Origin: Sulfitobacter sp. DSM 110093
Lineage (GTDB): Bacteria > Pseudomonadota > Alphaproteobacteria > Rhodobacterales > Rhodobacteraceae
Assembly: GCF_022788715.1 (NCBI RefSeq)
Contig: NZ_CP085167.1
Span: 1,981,001 to 2,045,000 of the forward strand
DNA length: 64,000 nt
Reading direction: 5' to 3'
Every line of letters starts with the position of its first letter. The stretch's first letter is position 1. The notes under the pieces were generated by a model. The model was not told the origin of the DNA, ran no database searches, and saw only the letters and a list, made by a program, of their open reading frames with translations. The translations under genes were made by a program, and so were the position numbers. Positions 1 through 8,665 of this stretch are shown here, in pieces.

Positions 1-3000
1 TGGTGCGGCTGCATGTGGAGGCCGAAAAGGCCCACATCCGCCCCCTGATCGGCGCGCGTCTGGTGCTGCTTTGTGGGACCGAACTGCTGGCCTACCCGCA
101 AGACCGTGCCGCCTATGCGCGGCTCTCGACCTTGCTCTCGGCGGGCAAGATGCAATCGGTGGACGGCGAATGGCAGCAAAAGGGTGAGACCCATCTGACG
201 CTGGAGATGCTGAGCCAACACGCCGAAGGGCTGCATCTGATCGTCATGCCGCCCGAGAACCTTGACGTCTTTGCCGCTGGCCTGCCGCGTCTGGTGAAAG
301 CACTGCCGGGGATGCGGCATGTGGGCGCAAGCTTCCTTTATCGTGGCGATGACCGAGCGCGGATCAACCGCTTGGACGCACTGGCCCGCGCCCATGGGCT
401 GAGGATTTTGGCCACCAACGACGTGCTTTACCACGCACGCCACCGGCGGCCCTTGCAGGATGTGATGGTGGCGATCCGCGAAGGCGTGATCGTGCCCAAG
501 GCGGGCTATCTCTTGGCCGCCAATGCCGAACGGCACCTGAAATCGCCCGAGGCGATGCTGCGCCTCTTCGCCGACTGGCCCCATGCCATCGCCGAGACGC
601 GCCGGCTGGCGGACAGGATCACCTTTCGCCTCACCGATCTGGCCTACGAATACCCACATGAGATCGTCCCCGAAGGCCGCAGCCCGATGGAGGAACTCGC
701 CCGCCTCACATGGGAGGGCGCGGCGCGGCGCTACCCGCAAGGCGTGCCCGAGGCGGTGATCAAAACGATCGAAAAGGAATTCGCGCTCATCTCCGCCAAA
801 AAGATCGCCCGCTATTTCCTCACCATCTACGACATCGTCCGCTTCGCCCGCGAGGAAGCTGAGCCGCCGATCCTCTGCCAAGGGCGCGGCTCGGCGGCCA
901 ATTCGGCGGTCTGTTTCTGCCTCGGCATCACCTCGGTCGACCCGGCGGTGCATAACCTGCTGTTCGAGCGGTTCCTTTCCGAGGAACGCGACGAGCCGCC
1001 CGACATCGACGTGGATTTCGAGCATGAGCGGCGCGAAGAGGTCATCCAATACATGTACGGCAAATACGGCCGCCACCGCGCCGGGCTTTGCGCCACGGTG
1101 ATCCACTACCGCCCGCGCTCGGCCATTCGCGAGGTCGGCAAGGCGATGGGGCTGTCGGAAGACGTGACCTCGAAGCTTGCGGGCACGATCTGGGGCAGTT
1201 TCGAGGGCCAGATGGACGACGCCCGCGCCCGCGAGGCGGGGTTGGATTTGAGCGATCCGTATCTGCGCATGGTCCTGAAACTGGCCTCCCAAATGATCGG
1301 CATGCCGCGCCACCTGAGCCAACACGTCGGCGGTTTCATCCTGACCGAGCGCCCCCTGACCGAGATCGTGCCCATCGGCAACGGCGCCATGCCCGAGCGC
1401 AGTTTCATCGAATGGGACAAGGACGACATCGACGCGCTGCAGATCTTCAAGGTCGATATCCTCGCCCTTGGCATGCTCACCTGTATCGCCAAATGCTTCG
1501 ATCTGATCGAGGCGCATTACGACCGCCCGCTGGAACTGGCCACCGTCCCGGTGGAGGATCACGAGGACGACGCCACCGGGCGACCCACCTACGACATGCT
1601 TTGCCGCGGCGACAGTCTGGGGGTCTTTCAGGTGGAAAGCCGCGCGCAGATGGCGATGCTGCCGAAGCTGCGCCCCCGCGTCTTCTATGATCTGGTGATC
1701 GAAGTCGCCATCGTCCGCCCCGGCCCCATTCAGGGCGACATGGTGCACCCCTATCTGCGCCGCCGTCAGGGCATGGAGAGCGTCGTCTACCCCGCCCCCG
1801 GCCCGGCATTTCCGCAGGACGAGCTGTTCAGCATCCTCAGCCGGACCTTGGGCGTGCCGATCTTTCAAGAACAGGCGATGAAGATTTCCATCGACGCGGC
1901 ACAGTTTTCCCCGACCGAGGCGAACGAGCTGCGCAAGGCCATGGCCACCTTCCGCTCGCGCGGGACGATCGAGAAGCTACAGGACAAGATGGTGGGCCGT
2001 ATGACCAAACGCGGCTACGATCCGATCTTCGCGCAGCGCTGTTTTGACCAGATCAAGGGCTTTGGCGAATACGGCTTTCCCGAGAGCCATGCGGCGAGTT
2101 TTGCCAAGCTGGTCTATGTCTCGTCTTGGATGAAATGCCACTACCCGGCGGCCTTTGCCTGCACGCTGCTGAACTCCCAGCCGATGGGGTTTTATGCGCC
2201 CGCGCAGATCGTGCGCGATGCGCGCGAGCACCGGGTCGAGGTGCGGCCTGTGGATGTGAATTACTCCGATTGGAACTGCACGCTGGAGCCTTGCGGCGAA
2301 GGCTTTGCCCTGCGCTTGGGGCTGCGCATGGTGGATGGCTTGCCGGAAAAGGCAGGCGCGCGGATCATGGACCGACGTGAGTCGCCTTTTGCGGATGTCG
2401 AAGACCTCAAGTCTCGTGCAGGGTTAGACGCCAAGGCGATCCGCCAGCTTGCCGCCGCCGACACGATGCGCAGCATGGGGATCGACCGGCGTCAGGCGCT
2501 CTGGCAGGCGCAAGGGCTGCGCGACGCGCCCGCCTTGCCGATCTTTGACCATGCCGAGGCCGCGGCTCAGGGGCCGGAGCCGGAGGTCGCCTTGCCGGTG
2601 ATGCCGAAGGCCGAACAGGTCGTGGCCGACTACCAAACGCTGCGCCTGTCCCTGAAGGCGCATCCAATGTCCTTCTACCGCTCCAGCCTCGCCGCGCAGG
2701 GGTTCTCCTCGGCCCGAGACCTCTCGCGCATGGGGCATGGGCGACGGGTCAAGCTCGCCGGGCTGGTGCTGGTGCGGCAAAAGCCGGGCAGCGCCAAGGG
2801 GGTCTGTTTTATCACGTTGGAGGATGAATGCGGGGTCGCCAACCTTGTGATCTGGCCGAATATGTTCAAGCTTTACCGCCCCACGATCATGGCCGCGCGG
2901 CTGCTGGTGGTCGAAGGGCGCGTGCAGACCGATGGGCGGGTGATCCATGTGGTGGCCGACCGGCTTGAGGACCGCTCTGACAGGCTTGCTTCGCTGTCGG

Positions 3001-3125
3001 ATGCGCCGCTGCCCGGCATCACCACGCGGGGCGATCATCCGACCCATCCGCTGCCCGGTCAGGTGGCGATGCATTCCCATCCGCGCGATGCGCTGGTGAT
3101 CCCGAAGTCGCGGGATTTCCATTAA
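1..3125 (+). CDS. dnaE2: Error-prone DNA polymerase DnaE2 (5' end outside window)
   Basis: C-family replicative-type polymerase used for mutagenic translesion synthesis with ImuA/ImuB after DNA damage. About 1040 residues are visible. The usual first ~50-60 residues, including the start of the PHP domain, lie before base 1, so the GTG at base 3 is internal. Visible landmarks are a GRGSAANS nucleotide-binding motif near visible residue 296, the catalytic aspartates in PDIDVDF near 335, KVDILALGML near 480, a helix-hairpin-helix region, and an OB-fold near residues 905-975. It ends in IPKSRDFH, typical of DnaE2 rather than DnaE1, which is longer. The usual imuA-imuB partners would be upstream, out of view. 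The stop is followed by an AT-rich gap of about 80 bases before the thi promoter. Confidence 0.93.
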   Translation, partial: VRLHVEAEKAHIRPLIGARLVLLCGTELLAYPQDRAAYARLSTLLSAGKMQSVDGEWQQKGETHLTLEMLSQHAEGLHLIVMPPENLDVFAAGLPRLVKALPGMRHVGASFLYRGDDRARINRLDALARAHGLRILATNDVLYHARHRRPLQDVMVAIREGVIVPKAGYLLAANAERHLKSPEAMLRLFADWPHAIAETRRLADRITFRLTDLAYEYPHEIVPEGRSPMEELARLTWEGAARRYPQGVPEAVIKTIEKEFALISAKKIARYFLTIYDIVRFAREEAEPPILCQGRGSAANSAVCFCLGITSVDPAVHNLLFERFLSEERDEPPDIDVDFEHERREEVIQYMYGKYGRHRAGLCATVIHYRPRSAIREVGKAMGLSEDVTSKLAGTIWGSFEGQMDDARAREAGLDLSDPYLRMVLKLASQMIGMPRHLSQHVGGFILTERPLTEIVPIGNGAMPERSFIEWDKDDIDALQIFKVDILALGMLTCIAKCFDLIEAHYDRPLELATVPVEDHEDDATGRPTYDMLCRGDSLGVFQVESRAQMAMLPKLRPRVFYDLVIEVAIVRPGPIQGDMVHPYLRRRQGMESVVYPAPGPAFPQDELFSILSRTLGVPIFQEQAMKISIDAAQFSPTEANELRKAMATFRSRGTIEKLQDKMVGRMTKRGYDPIFAQRCFDQIKGFGEYGFPESHAASFAKLVYVSSWMKCHYPAAFACTLLNSQPMGFYAPAQIVRDAREHRVEVRPVDVNYSDWNCTLEPCGEGFALRLGLRMVDGLPEKAGARIMDRRESPFADVEDLKSRAGLDAKAIRQLAAADTMRSMGIDRRQALWQAQGLRDAPALPIFDHAEAAAQGPEPEVALPVMPKAEQVVADYQTLRLSLKAHPMSFYRSSLAAQGFSSARDLSRMGHGRRVKLAGLVLVRQKPGSAKGVCFITLEDECGVANLVIWPNMFKLYRPTIMAARLLVVEGRVQTDGRVIHVVADRLEDRSDRLASLSDAPLPGITTRGDHPTHPLPGQVAMHSHPRDALVIPKSRDFH

Positions 3126-3204
3126 TGAATCTTCATGTGACGCATGAAATAAGAACCACAATACACTGATAATAAATAATAACTAATAAATATCAGAACC
3201 CCTG

Positions 3205-3233
3205 TTGACCCTCTCAACGCCCCTCGCTAGCCT
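3205..3233 (+). promoter_or_regulatory. Predicted sigma-70 promoter of the thi operon
   Basis: A TTGACC box (3205-3210) lies 17 bases before TAGCCT (3228-3233), directly ahead of the riboswitch. The spacing is ideal and the -10 is typical for GC-rich alphaproteobacteria. Transcription would begin a few bases before the aptamer, which fits a riboswitch leader. This is a prediction from pattern only. Confidence 0.5.
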
Positions 3234-3245
3234 GCCCGCAATCCG

Positions 3246-3324
3246 TTGGGGTGCCGCAAGGCTGAGAGGTGAGAACCGACCCATCGAACCTGATCCGGGT
3301 CGTACCGGCGTAGGGAACGGAACC
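3246..3324 (+). promoter_or_regulatory. TPP riboswitch (THI element) aptamer
   Basis: The stretch contains the conserved THI-box signature in order: GGGGTGCC, GCTGAGA, then a CCTGATCCGGGT segment and ACCGGCGTAGGGAA. These bind the pyrimidine and pyrophosphate halves of thiamin pyrophosphate. The aptamer sits between a good promoter and thiD and should lower expression of the ten-gene operon when TPP is plentiful. Identification rests on near-perfect agreement with the known consensus. Confidence 0.96.
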
Positions 3325-3372
3325 AAGCATCGGCCCCACGCGGCCCGTCGTTTATCCCGTATCCACACGCCC

Positions 3373-3399
3373 TTGGCCCATCTAACACATGGGGGCCAA
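3373..3399 (+). promoter_or_regulatory. Candidate riboswitch expression platform hairpin over the thiD ribosome site
   Basis: TTGGCCC at 3373-3379 can pair with GGGCCAA at 3393-3399, placing the G-rich Shine-Dalgarno (3391-3395) and the base just before the thiD ATG inside a stem. No U-run follows. The layout therefore suggests control of translation initiation, the usual mode for TPP riboswitches in Gram-negative bacteria. The alternative anti-sequestering pairing was not worked out. Confidence 0.5.
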
Positions 3400-4203
3400 A
3401 TGGCGTTTCAAACACTAACGATTGCGGGGTCCGACAGCGGCGGCGGGGCCGGGATTCAGGCCGATCTCAAGACCTTCAGCGCGCTTGGCGTTTACGGGGC
3501 CAGCGTGCTCACCGCCGTGACAGCCCAGAACACCCACGCGGTGACCGGGGTCGAAATGATCTCTCCCGCGATGATCCGGTCGCAGATGGCGGCCGTCTTT
3601 GACGATCTGGCGATCGGTGCGGTCAAAGTGGGCATGTTGGGCGATCCTGAAACGATCACCGCCGTGGCCGAGGGGCTGGCGGGCTGCGCCGCGCCTGTGG
3701 TGCTTGACCCGGTGATGGTGGCGAAATCCGGCGATGCGCTGCTTTCCCCCGAGGCGGTGGCGACACTGCGCGCGCGAATGCTACCCTTGGCCCATGTCCT
3801 GACCCCGAACCTGCCCGAAGCCGCAAGGCTGCTCGACAGGCCGGAAGCCACCGATGAGGCCACCATGCTGGAACAGGGCCGCGCCCTGCTCTCGGCCGGT
3901 CCCGGCGCGGTGCTGATGAAGGGCGGGCATGGGAAGGGGGAGACCTGCGTCGATCTGCTGATCACCGCGGATGAAACCCTGCGCCTTTCCGCGCCCCGCC
4001 AGCACACCGCCAACACCCACGGCACCGGCTGCACACTTTCCGCCGCCATCGCCGCGGGGCTGGCGCGGGGACAAACGCTACCCGAGGCCGTGCAGGCTGC
4101 GCATGCCTATCTGCAACGCGCCATTGCTGCTGCCGACACCCTCAACATCGGCAGTGGCCATGGACCGGTGCATCATTTCCACGCGGTCTGGCCGCATGAG
4201 TGA
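3400..4203 (+). CDS. thiD: Hydroxymethylpyrimidine/phosphomethylpyrimidine kinase ThiD
   Basis: Phosphorylates HMP to HMP-P and then HMP-PP, the pyrimidine precursor of thiamin. The 267-residue product starts MAFQTLTIAGSDSGGGAG, the canonical ThiD N-terminus, and contains the ribokinase-fold HGTGCTLSAAIAAGLARG active-site segment near the C-terminus (catalytic Cys/Gly-rich anion hole). The ATG at 3400 was chosen because it lies just after the GGGGG ribosome site and gives the family length; the frame stays open upstream through the riboswitch, which is not coding. The stop overlaps the thiO start. Being first in a salvage-oriented operon, it probably phosphorylates HMP supplied by TenA as well as HMP-P. 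Confidence 0.95.
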   Translation: MAFQTLTIAGSDSGGGAGIQADLKTFSALGVYGASVLTAVTAQNTHAVTGVEMISPAMIRSQMAAVFDDLAIGAVKVGMLGDPETITAVAEGLAGCAAPVVLDPVMVAKSGDALLSPEAVATLRARMLPLAHVLTPNLPEAARLLDRPEATDEATMLEQGRALLSAGPGAVLMKGGHGKGETCVDLLITADETLRLSAPRQHTANTHGTGCTLSAAIAAGLARGQTLPEAVQAAHAYLQRAIAAADTLNIGSGHGPVHHFHAVWPHE

Positions 4204-5176
4204 CATCACCATCATCGGCGGCGGCGTTGCGGGGCTTTGGGCTGCGCGGGCCTGTCTGGCGCAGGGGCTGCGGCCACGGTTGGTCGACCGCTCAGGCGCA
4301 CCCGGCCCGCATTGCTGTTCATGGTGGGCGGGCGGTATGCTTGCCCCCTTTTGCGAAGGGGCGCTGAGCGAACCTGCTGTCGTGACCCACGGCACACGCG
4401 CCGCTGACATGTGGTCTGACGTGACCGAAGTGACCCGACGCGGCACTCTGGTCCTTGCCCCCGAACGCGACCGCGCTGAAATTCAGCGGTTCGCCGCCCG
4501 AACCGAGAACCACAGCGCCTGCGACGCAGAGGCCATTGCGACGCTTGAACCCGACCTTGCAGGGCGTCATCGCCGCGGATTGTTCTTTGCAGACGAAGCG
4601 CATCTAAACCCACGCCAAGCATTGCATGATCTGACACAGGCGCTGGCTGACCAAGGCGTGAGGGCCGAAACCGCAACGCTCACCCCATCCGACATTGGGG
4701 GCTTGGTGATCGACTGCCGTGGCATGGCCGCCAGCGACGATCTCCCCGATCTGCGGGCCGTGCGCGGCGAGATGATCCTGCTGCACGCGCCAGATGTCAC
4801 GCTTACCCGCCCGATCCGTCTGCTGCACCCGCGTCATCCGCTTTATGTCGTGCCGCGCGGGAGCGGGGTTTTCATGCTAGGTGCCACCCAGATCGAAAGT
4901 GCCAGTCGGGCCAAAATGACCGCGCGCTCGGCGCTGGAACTGTTGTCGGCGGCCTATGCGCTCGACCCGCGCTTTGCCGAAGGGGAGATCCTCGAAATGG
5001 ATGCCGACCTGCGCCCCGCTTTCCCCAACAACCTACCCGGCATCGTCCAACGCGGAGAAGTACTGCACCTTAACGGTTTGTTCCGGCACGGTTTTCTTAT
5101 GGCTCCGACCTTGGCCGAACAAGCGGCGGCCTTTCTTACAACAGCGACAACGGGGGATCTATTCCGTGAAAATTGA
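4196..5176 (+). CDS. thiO: FAD-dependent glycine oxidase-type protein ThiO
   Basis: Oxidises glycine to the imine (dehydroglycine) used by ThiG to build the thiazole ring, as opposed to the radical enzyme ThiH. The 326-residue DAO-family protein opens with an FAD-binding Rossmann motif, ITIIGGGVAGLWAA (residues 4-17). It ends with a typical C-terminal FAD segment, LNGLFRHGFLMAP. The ATG at 4196 overlaps the thiD stop by eight bases, showing translational coupling. Its end overlaps thiS. Position between thiD and thiS-thiG makes the thiazole role secure, although ThiO and general D-amino-acid oxidases are alike in sequence. Confidence 0.9.
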   Translation: MSDITIIGGGVAGLWAARACLAQGLRPRLVDRSGAPGPHCCSWWAGGMLAPFCEGALSEPAVVTHGTRAADMWSDVTEVTRRGTLVLAPERDRAEIQRFAARTENHSACDAEAIATLEPDLAGRHRRGLFFADEAHLNPRQALHDLTQALADQGVRAETATLTPSDIGGLVIDCRGMAASDDLPDLRAVRGEMILLHAPDVTLTRPIRLLHPRHPLYVVPRGSGVFMLGATQIESASRAKMTARSALELLSAAYALDPRFAEGEILEMDADLRPAFPNNLPGIVQRGEVLHLNGLFRHGFLMAPTLAEQAAAFLTTATTGDLFREN

Positions 5177-5363
5177 AGTAAACGGCGACACGCGTGAGGT
5201 CGCAGCCGCGCAGCTTGATGCGGCATTGGCTGAATTAGGCTGGGCCGAGGCAAAAGTGGCCACCGCGCTCAACGGCACCTTTGTGCCCGCAGGCGCGCGG
5301 AGCGCGACCACACTCAGCAATGGCGACCGGCTTGAAGTGCTCAGCGCCATGCAGGGGGGCTGA
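5166..5363 (+). CDS. thiS: Sulfur carrier protein ThiS
   Basis: Small ubiquitin-like carrier that brings sulfur, as a C-terminal thiocarboxylate, to ThiG. The 65-residue protein uses a GTG start at 5166, ten bases inside the end of thiO. It begins VKIEVNGDTREV, has the LNGTFVPAG beta-grasp segment, and ends in the obligatory Gly-Gly (MQGG). Upstream in-frame codons belong to thiO sequence in another frame and are not thiS. The stop is three bases before thiG. Confidence 0.95.
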   Translation: MKIEVNGDTREVAAAQLDAALAELGWAEAKVATALNGTFVPAGARSATTLSNGDRLEVLSAMQGG

Positions 5364-5366
5364 GCG

Positions 5367-6128
5367 ATGCGCGACTTTTACGGCACCACCCTGCCCCTGC
5401 CGCTGATGCTGGGCACCGCGCGATACCCCTCGCCTGCGGTGATGGAGGCCGCCTTTCGCCAAAGCGCCGCCCCGGTCGCAACCGTTTCGCTGCGCCGCGA
5501 ACAGGGCGCAGGTCAGGCGTTTTGGGACATGGTCCGGGGCTTGGGCGTGCATCTGCTGCCGAATACCGCTGGCTGCCATTCGGCGCGTGAAGCGATCACC
5601 ACGGCACAGATGGCGCGGGAGTATTTCGGGACCAATTGGATCAAGCTAGAAGTCATTGGCCACGCCGACACCCTGCAACCCGATCCATTTGGCCTTGTCG
5701 AAGCCGCTGAAACCCTCTGCGCCGATGGGTTCGAGGTGTTTCCCTACACCACCGAAGATCAGGTGCTGGCCGCGCGGCTGGTCGATGCGGGCTGCCGGGT
5801 GCTGATGCCATGGGGCGCGCCGATTGGGTCGGGGCTGGGGCTGAACAATCTGCACGGGCTGCGCAGCCTGCGGGCAGCATTCCCTGACATCGCAATGGTC
5901 ATCGACGCAGGTATCGGCCTGCCCAGCCATGCCGCACAGGCGCTAGAGATGGGGTTTGACGCGGTGCTTTTGAACTCCGCCGTGGCCGAAGCCGAAGACC
6001 CCGCCGCCATGGCCGAAGCCTTTGCGCTGGCCTGTCGCGCAGGTGCACTCGCCGCCGCCTCTGGCCCTATGGGGCAACGCGACATGGCCGTGCCCTCAAC
6101 CCCTGTGATCGGAAAGGCTTGGCTATGA
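5367..6128 (+). CDS. thiG: Thiazole synthase ThiG
   Basis: Condenses deoxyxylulose-5-phosphate, dehydroglycine and ThiS thiocarboxylate into the thiazole phosphate. The 253-residue TIM barrel shows [11 protein letters not shown] near the N-terminus, [11 protein letters not shown], the Schiff-base lysine segment WIKLEVIG with the [10 protein letters not shown] follow-up, and the phosphate-binding [14 protein letters not shown]. All are hallmarks of the family. The start follows the thiS stop by three bases and the stop forms an ATGA overlap with thiE. Confidence 0.96.
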   Translation: MRDFYGTTLPLPLMLGTARYPSPAVMEAAFRQSAAPVATVSLRREQGAGQAFWDMVRGLGVHLLPNTAGCHSAREAITTAQMAREYFGTNWIKLEVIGHADTLQPDPFGLVEAAETLCADGFEVFPYTTEDQVLAARLVDAGCRVLMPWGAPIGSGLGLNNLHGLRSLRAAFPDIAMVIDAGIGLPSHAAQALEMGFDAVLLNSAVAEAEDPAAMAEAFALACRAGALAAASGPMGQRDMAVPSTPVIGKAWL

Positions 6129-6721
6129 ACTTGCCGCGTTTTTATCCTGTTTTTGACAGTGCTGCTTGGGTGGCGCGGGCGGTGCCCTTAGGCGTGAAGC
6201 TGGTGCAACTTCGCATCAAGGATGCACCAGAAGATGTCCTGCGCGCCGAGATCACCACCGCGCTCGACCTCTGCCGCCAGCACGGCGCGCTGCTGGTGGT
6301 GAATGATCATTGGGAACTGGCGATCGAACTGGGGGCCGATTGGCTGCATCTGGGCCAAGAGGATCTTGATACCGCCGACATTCCAGCGATCCGCCGCGCT
6401 GGGCTAAAGCTTGGCCTGTCGACCCATGACCACGCCGAGCTAGACCGTGCGCTTGCCCTTGCCCCAGATTACATCGCGCTTGGCCCCGTTTATCCGACGA
6501 TCCTGAAAAAGATGAAATGGACCGAACAGGGCCTCGCCCGACTGACTGAATGGAAGGCGCGGATCGGAGATATTCCGCTTTGCGCCATCGGCGGGATGAG
6601 CGTCGCCCGCGCGCCGGGGGCCTTTGCCGCCGGGGCAGATACGGTGGCGGCGGTCACGGATATCACGCTGAACGCAGACCCCGAAGCGCGGATGCGCGAA
6701 TGGCTTGAGGTGACGGCATGA
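6125..6721 (+). CDS. thiE: Thiamin-phosphate synthase ThiE
   Basis: Joins HMP-PP and thiazole phosphate to give thiamin phosphate. The 198-residue TIM-barrel protein has [10 protein letters not shown] (diphosphate-binding side), [25 protein letters not shown], and LCAIGGMS in the C-terminal phosphate loop, all standard. The loop that normally reads THTK-like is [13 protein letters not shown] here, as in other alphaproteobacterial forms I recall. Start is the ATG at 6125 overlapping the thiG stop. A TTG two codons earlier is less likely. Confidence 0.92.
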   Translation: MNLPRFYPVFDSAAWVARAVPLGVKLVQLRIKDAPEDVLRAEITTALDLCRQHGALLVVNDHWELAIELGADWLHLGQEDLDTADIPAIRRAGLKLGLSTHDHAELDRALALAPDYIALGPVYPTILKKMKWTEQGLARLTEWKARIGDIPLCAIGGMSVARAPGAFAAGADTVAAVTDITLNADPEARMREWLEVTA

Positions 6722-7680
6722 GCCGCTATGCCCGTCAAACGATCCTCCCAGAGGTCGGCACGGACGGCCAAGCGCGGCTAGCTGCGGCGCGGGTTCTGGT
6801 CGTCGGCGCCGGAGCGTTGGCGGTGCCGGTGCTGCAATATCTCGTCGGGGCCGGTGTCGGACAGATCACGCTGATTGACGGCGATGTGGTGGCTGAGAGT
6901 AACCTGCACCGCCAGCCGCTCTACCGGATGGATGATATCGGCCGCCCCAAGGTTATTGCCGCGGCCGAGGCCATGGCTGCGCTGAATACCGAAGTAACAG
7001 TCATACCCCGCGCCGAATGTCTCACCCCCGCCAATGCGCCCGCGCTGGTGGCGGAATGCGATATCTTGCTCGATTGCGCGGATACTTTCGCGGCAAGCCT
7101 GACGCTCTCAGATGCGGCTTTGGCACAGGGCAAACCGCTGATCTCGGCCTCGGCACTCGGGCTATCGGGCTATGTTGGCGGCTTTTGTGGGCCAGCCCCC
7201 TCCCTCCGCGCGGTTTTCCCAGATTTGCCGCAGACGGCAGCCACCTGTGCCATGGCGGGCGTTTTGGGCCCCGTGGTGGGAATGATCGGCGCGGCGCAGG
7301 CGCAGATGGCGCTGTCGGTGCTGCTGAGGCTGTCGCCCTCCCCGCTGGGGCAATTGATGATCTGGAACACCGCAAATTGGCGCATGTCAGGCTTTCGATT
7401 TGACGCCGCGCCCGAGCCTGAAACACCCACACCTTTCATAGCCGAAAGCCAGATCACCCCCCGCGATCTGGTCATCGACCTGCGTGCCGAAGCGCCCGCC
7501 CCCTTCTCGGCCCAAGCACGCCATGTCCCGCCCGAGGCGCTGTCCGATCTGCCGCTGCCGCCCGGCACCGCTCGCATCGTGCTTGCCTGTCGCACGGGCC
7601 TGCGCGCGCATCACGCGGCCAGCACCCTCCGCGCCCGCTGGCCGGGCGAGATCGCCCTGCTGGCCCTGCCCGGCGCCTGA
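6718..7680 (+). CDS. thiF: ThiF/MoeB-type adenylyltransferase with C-terminal rhodanese-like domain
   Basis: Activates the ThiS C-terminus by adenylation so that sulfur can be loaded. In the 320-residue protein, residues ~1-230 form the E1-like domain with VLVVGAGALAVPVLQYL (ATP loop), the NLHRQPLYRMDDIGRPK region and an ATCAMAGVLGP segment carrying the conserved Cys. Residues ~245-318 look like a rhodanese domain with active-site Cys in VLACRTGLRA, a plausible sulfur donor. Odd point: the zinc-binding CxxC pairs of classic ThiF/MoeB appear to be missing (the usual YRCLFP-like site reads SLRAVFPD). It overlaps thiE by four bases, which supports a ThiS-specific role. Confidence 0.88.
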   Translation: MSRYARQTILPEVGTDGQARLAAARVLVVGAGALAVPVLQYLVGAGVGQITLIDGDVVAESNLHRQPLYRMDDIGRPKVIAAAEAMAALNTEVTVIPRAECLTPANAPALVAECDILLDCADTFAASLTLSDAALAQGKPLISASALGLSGYVGGFCGPAPSLRAVFPDLPQTAATCAMAGVLGPVVGMIGAAQAQMALSVLLRLSPSPLGQLMIWNTANWRMSGFRFDAAPEPETPTPFIAESQITPRDLVIDLRAEAPAPFSAQARHVPPEALSDLPLPPGTARIVLACRTGLRAHHAASTLRARWPGEIALLALPGA

Positions 7681-7717
7681 TCCTCTTCTGACCAAACACT
7701 ATATTGGAGCCTTTCCC

Positions 7718-8665
7718 TTGAAAAATATCCTCGCCCCCCTTGCCCTGACCCTGATTGCTGCGCCTGCGCTGGCTCAGGATAAAATGACCGTCATGCTGGA
7801 CTGGTTCATCAACCCTGACCATGGACCGATCATTCTGGCGCAAGAAAACGGCTATTTCACCGATGCGGGGCTGGAGGTTGAACTGATCTCTCCTGCGGAC
7901 CCGAACGAGCCGCCGCGCATGGTGGCGGCAGGCCGGGTGGATCTGGCGGTTTCCTACCAACCAGAGCTGCATCTGGCACAACGCGAAGGGCTGGACCTGC
8001 GCCGCGTTGGCACCCTGATTGAAACTCCGCTGACCTGCCTTGTCGTGCGCGCCGATGGTCCGGTGCAGGAGGTGGCCGATCTCAAGGGCCGCAAAGTAGG
8101 TTTTGCCGTGGCAGGTGTGCAGGAGATGCTGCTTGATGCCATGCTGACCGGGAATGGTGTGGACCCCTCAGAGGTTGAGCAAATCAATATCGGCTGGTCG
8201 ATTTCCCCCGCCCTGATGTCAGGCCAAGTTGATGGTGTAATCGGCGCCTTCCGCAATTTCGAACTGAACCAAATGCAGATCGAGGGCCATGAAGGGCGCT
8301 GCTTTTACCCCGAAGCGGAAGGTGTGCCCGCCTATGATGAGCTGATCTACGTCGCCCATGCCGAGGATATGGACCGCGAGATGATCGCACGGTTTTTGAG
8401 TGCCACCGAACGCGCCGCCGCCGATATCGTCAACGATCCAACTGCGAGCGGGGAGGTCTTCTTTGCCTCCGACGCCGCGCTTCGCAATAAGCTGAACACC
8501 CGCGCATGGGAAGACACATGGCCCCGCTTTGCCACCCGCCCCGCTGCCGTAGATCACGGGCGGTACGACCGTTTCGAGGCCTTCATGCTGGAAAGCGGTG
8601 TGGTTGAGACGGCGATCCCCGCCGCCGATCTGGTGGTTGATGTGACCGAGAAGGCCGGGCAATGA
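7718..8665 (+). CDS. thiY: Periplasmic pyrimidine-precursor-binding protein ThiY-like
   Basis: Substrate-binding component of an ABC importer for thiamin pyrimidine precursors, expected to bind formylaminopyrimidine or HMP. The 315-residue product begins at a TTG (7718), seven bases after a GGAG. It opens with a signal peptide, roughly LKNILAPLALTLIAAPALAQ, then MTVMLDWFINPDHGPIILAQ, which matches the NMT1/THI5-like family. The frame is open further upstream inside thiF, but only the TTG gives a signal peptide at the N-terminus. It is separated from thiF by 37 bases, the only real gap in the operon after the leader, and overlaps tenA. Confidence 0.88.
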   Translation: MKNILAPLALTLIAAPALAQDKMTVMLDWFINPDHGPIILAQENGYFTDAGLEVELISPADPNEPPRMVAAGRVDLAVSYQPELHLAQREGLDLRRVGTLIETPLTCLVVRADGPVQEVADLKGRKVGFAVAGVQEMLLDAMLTGNGVDPSEVEQINIGWSISPALMSGQVDGVIGAFRNFELNQMQIEGHEGRCFYPEAEGVPAYDELIYVAHAEDMDREMIARFLSATERAAADIVNDPTASGEVFFASDAALRNKLNTRAWEDTWPRFATRPAAVDHGRYDRFEAFMLESGVVETAIPAADLVVDVTEKAGQ

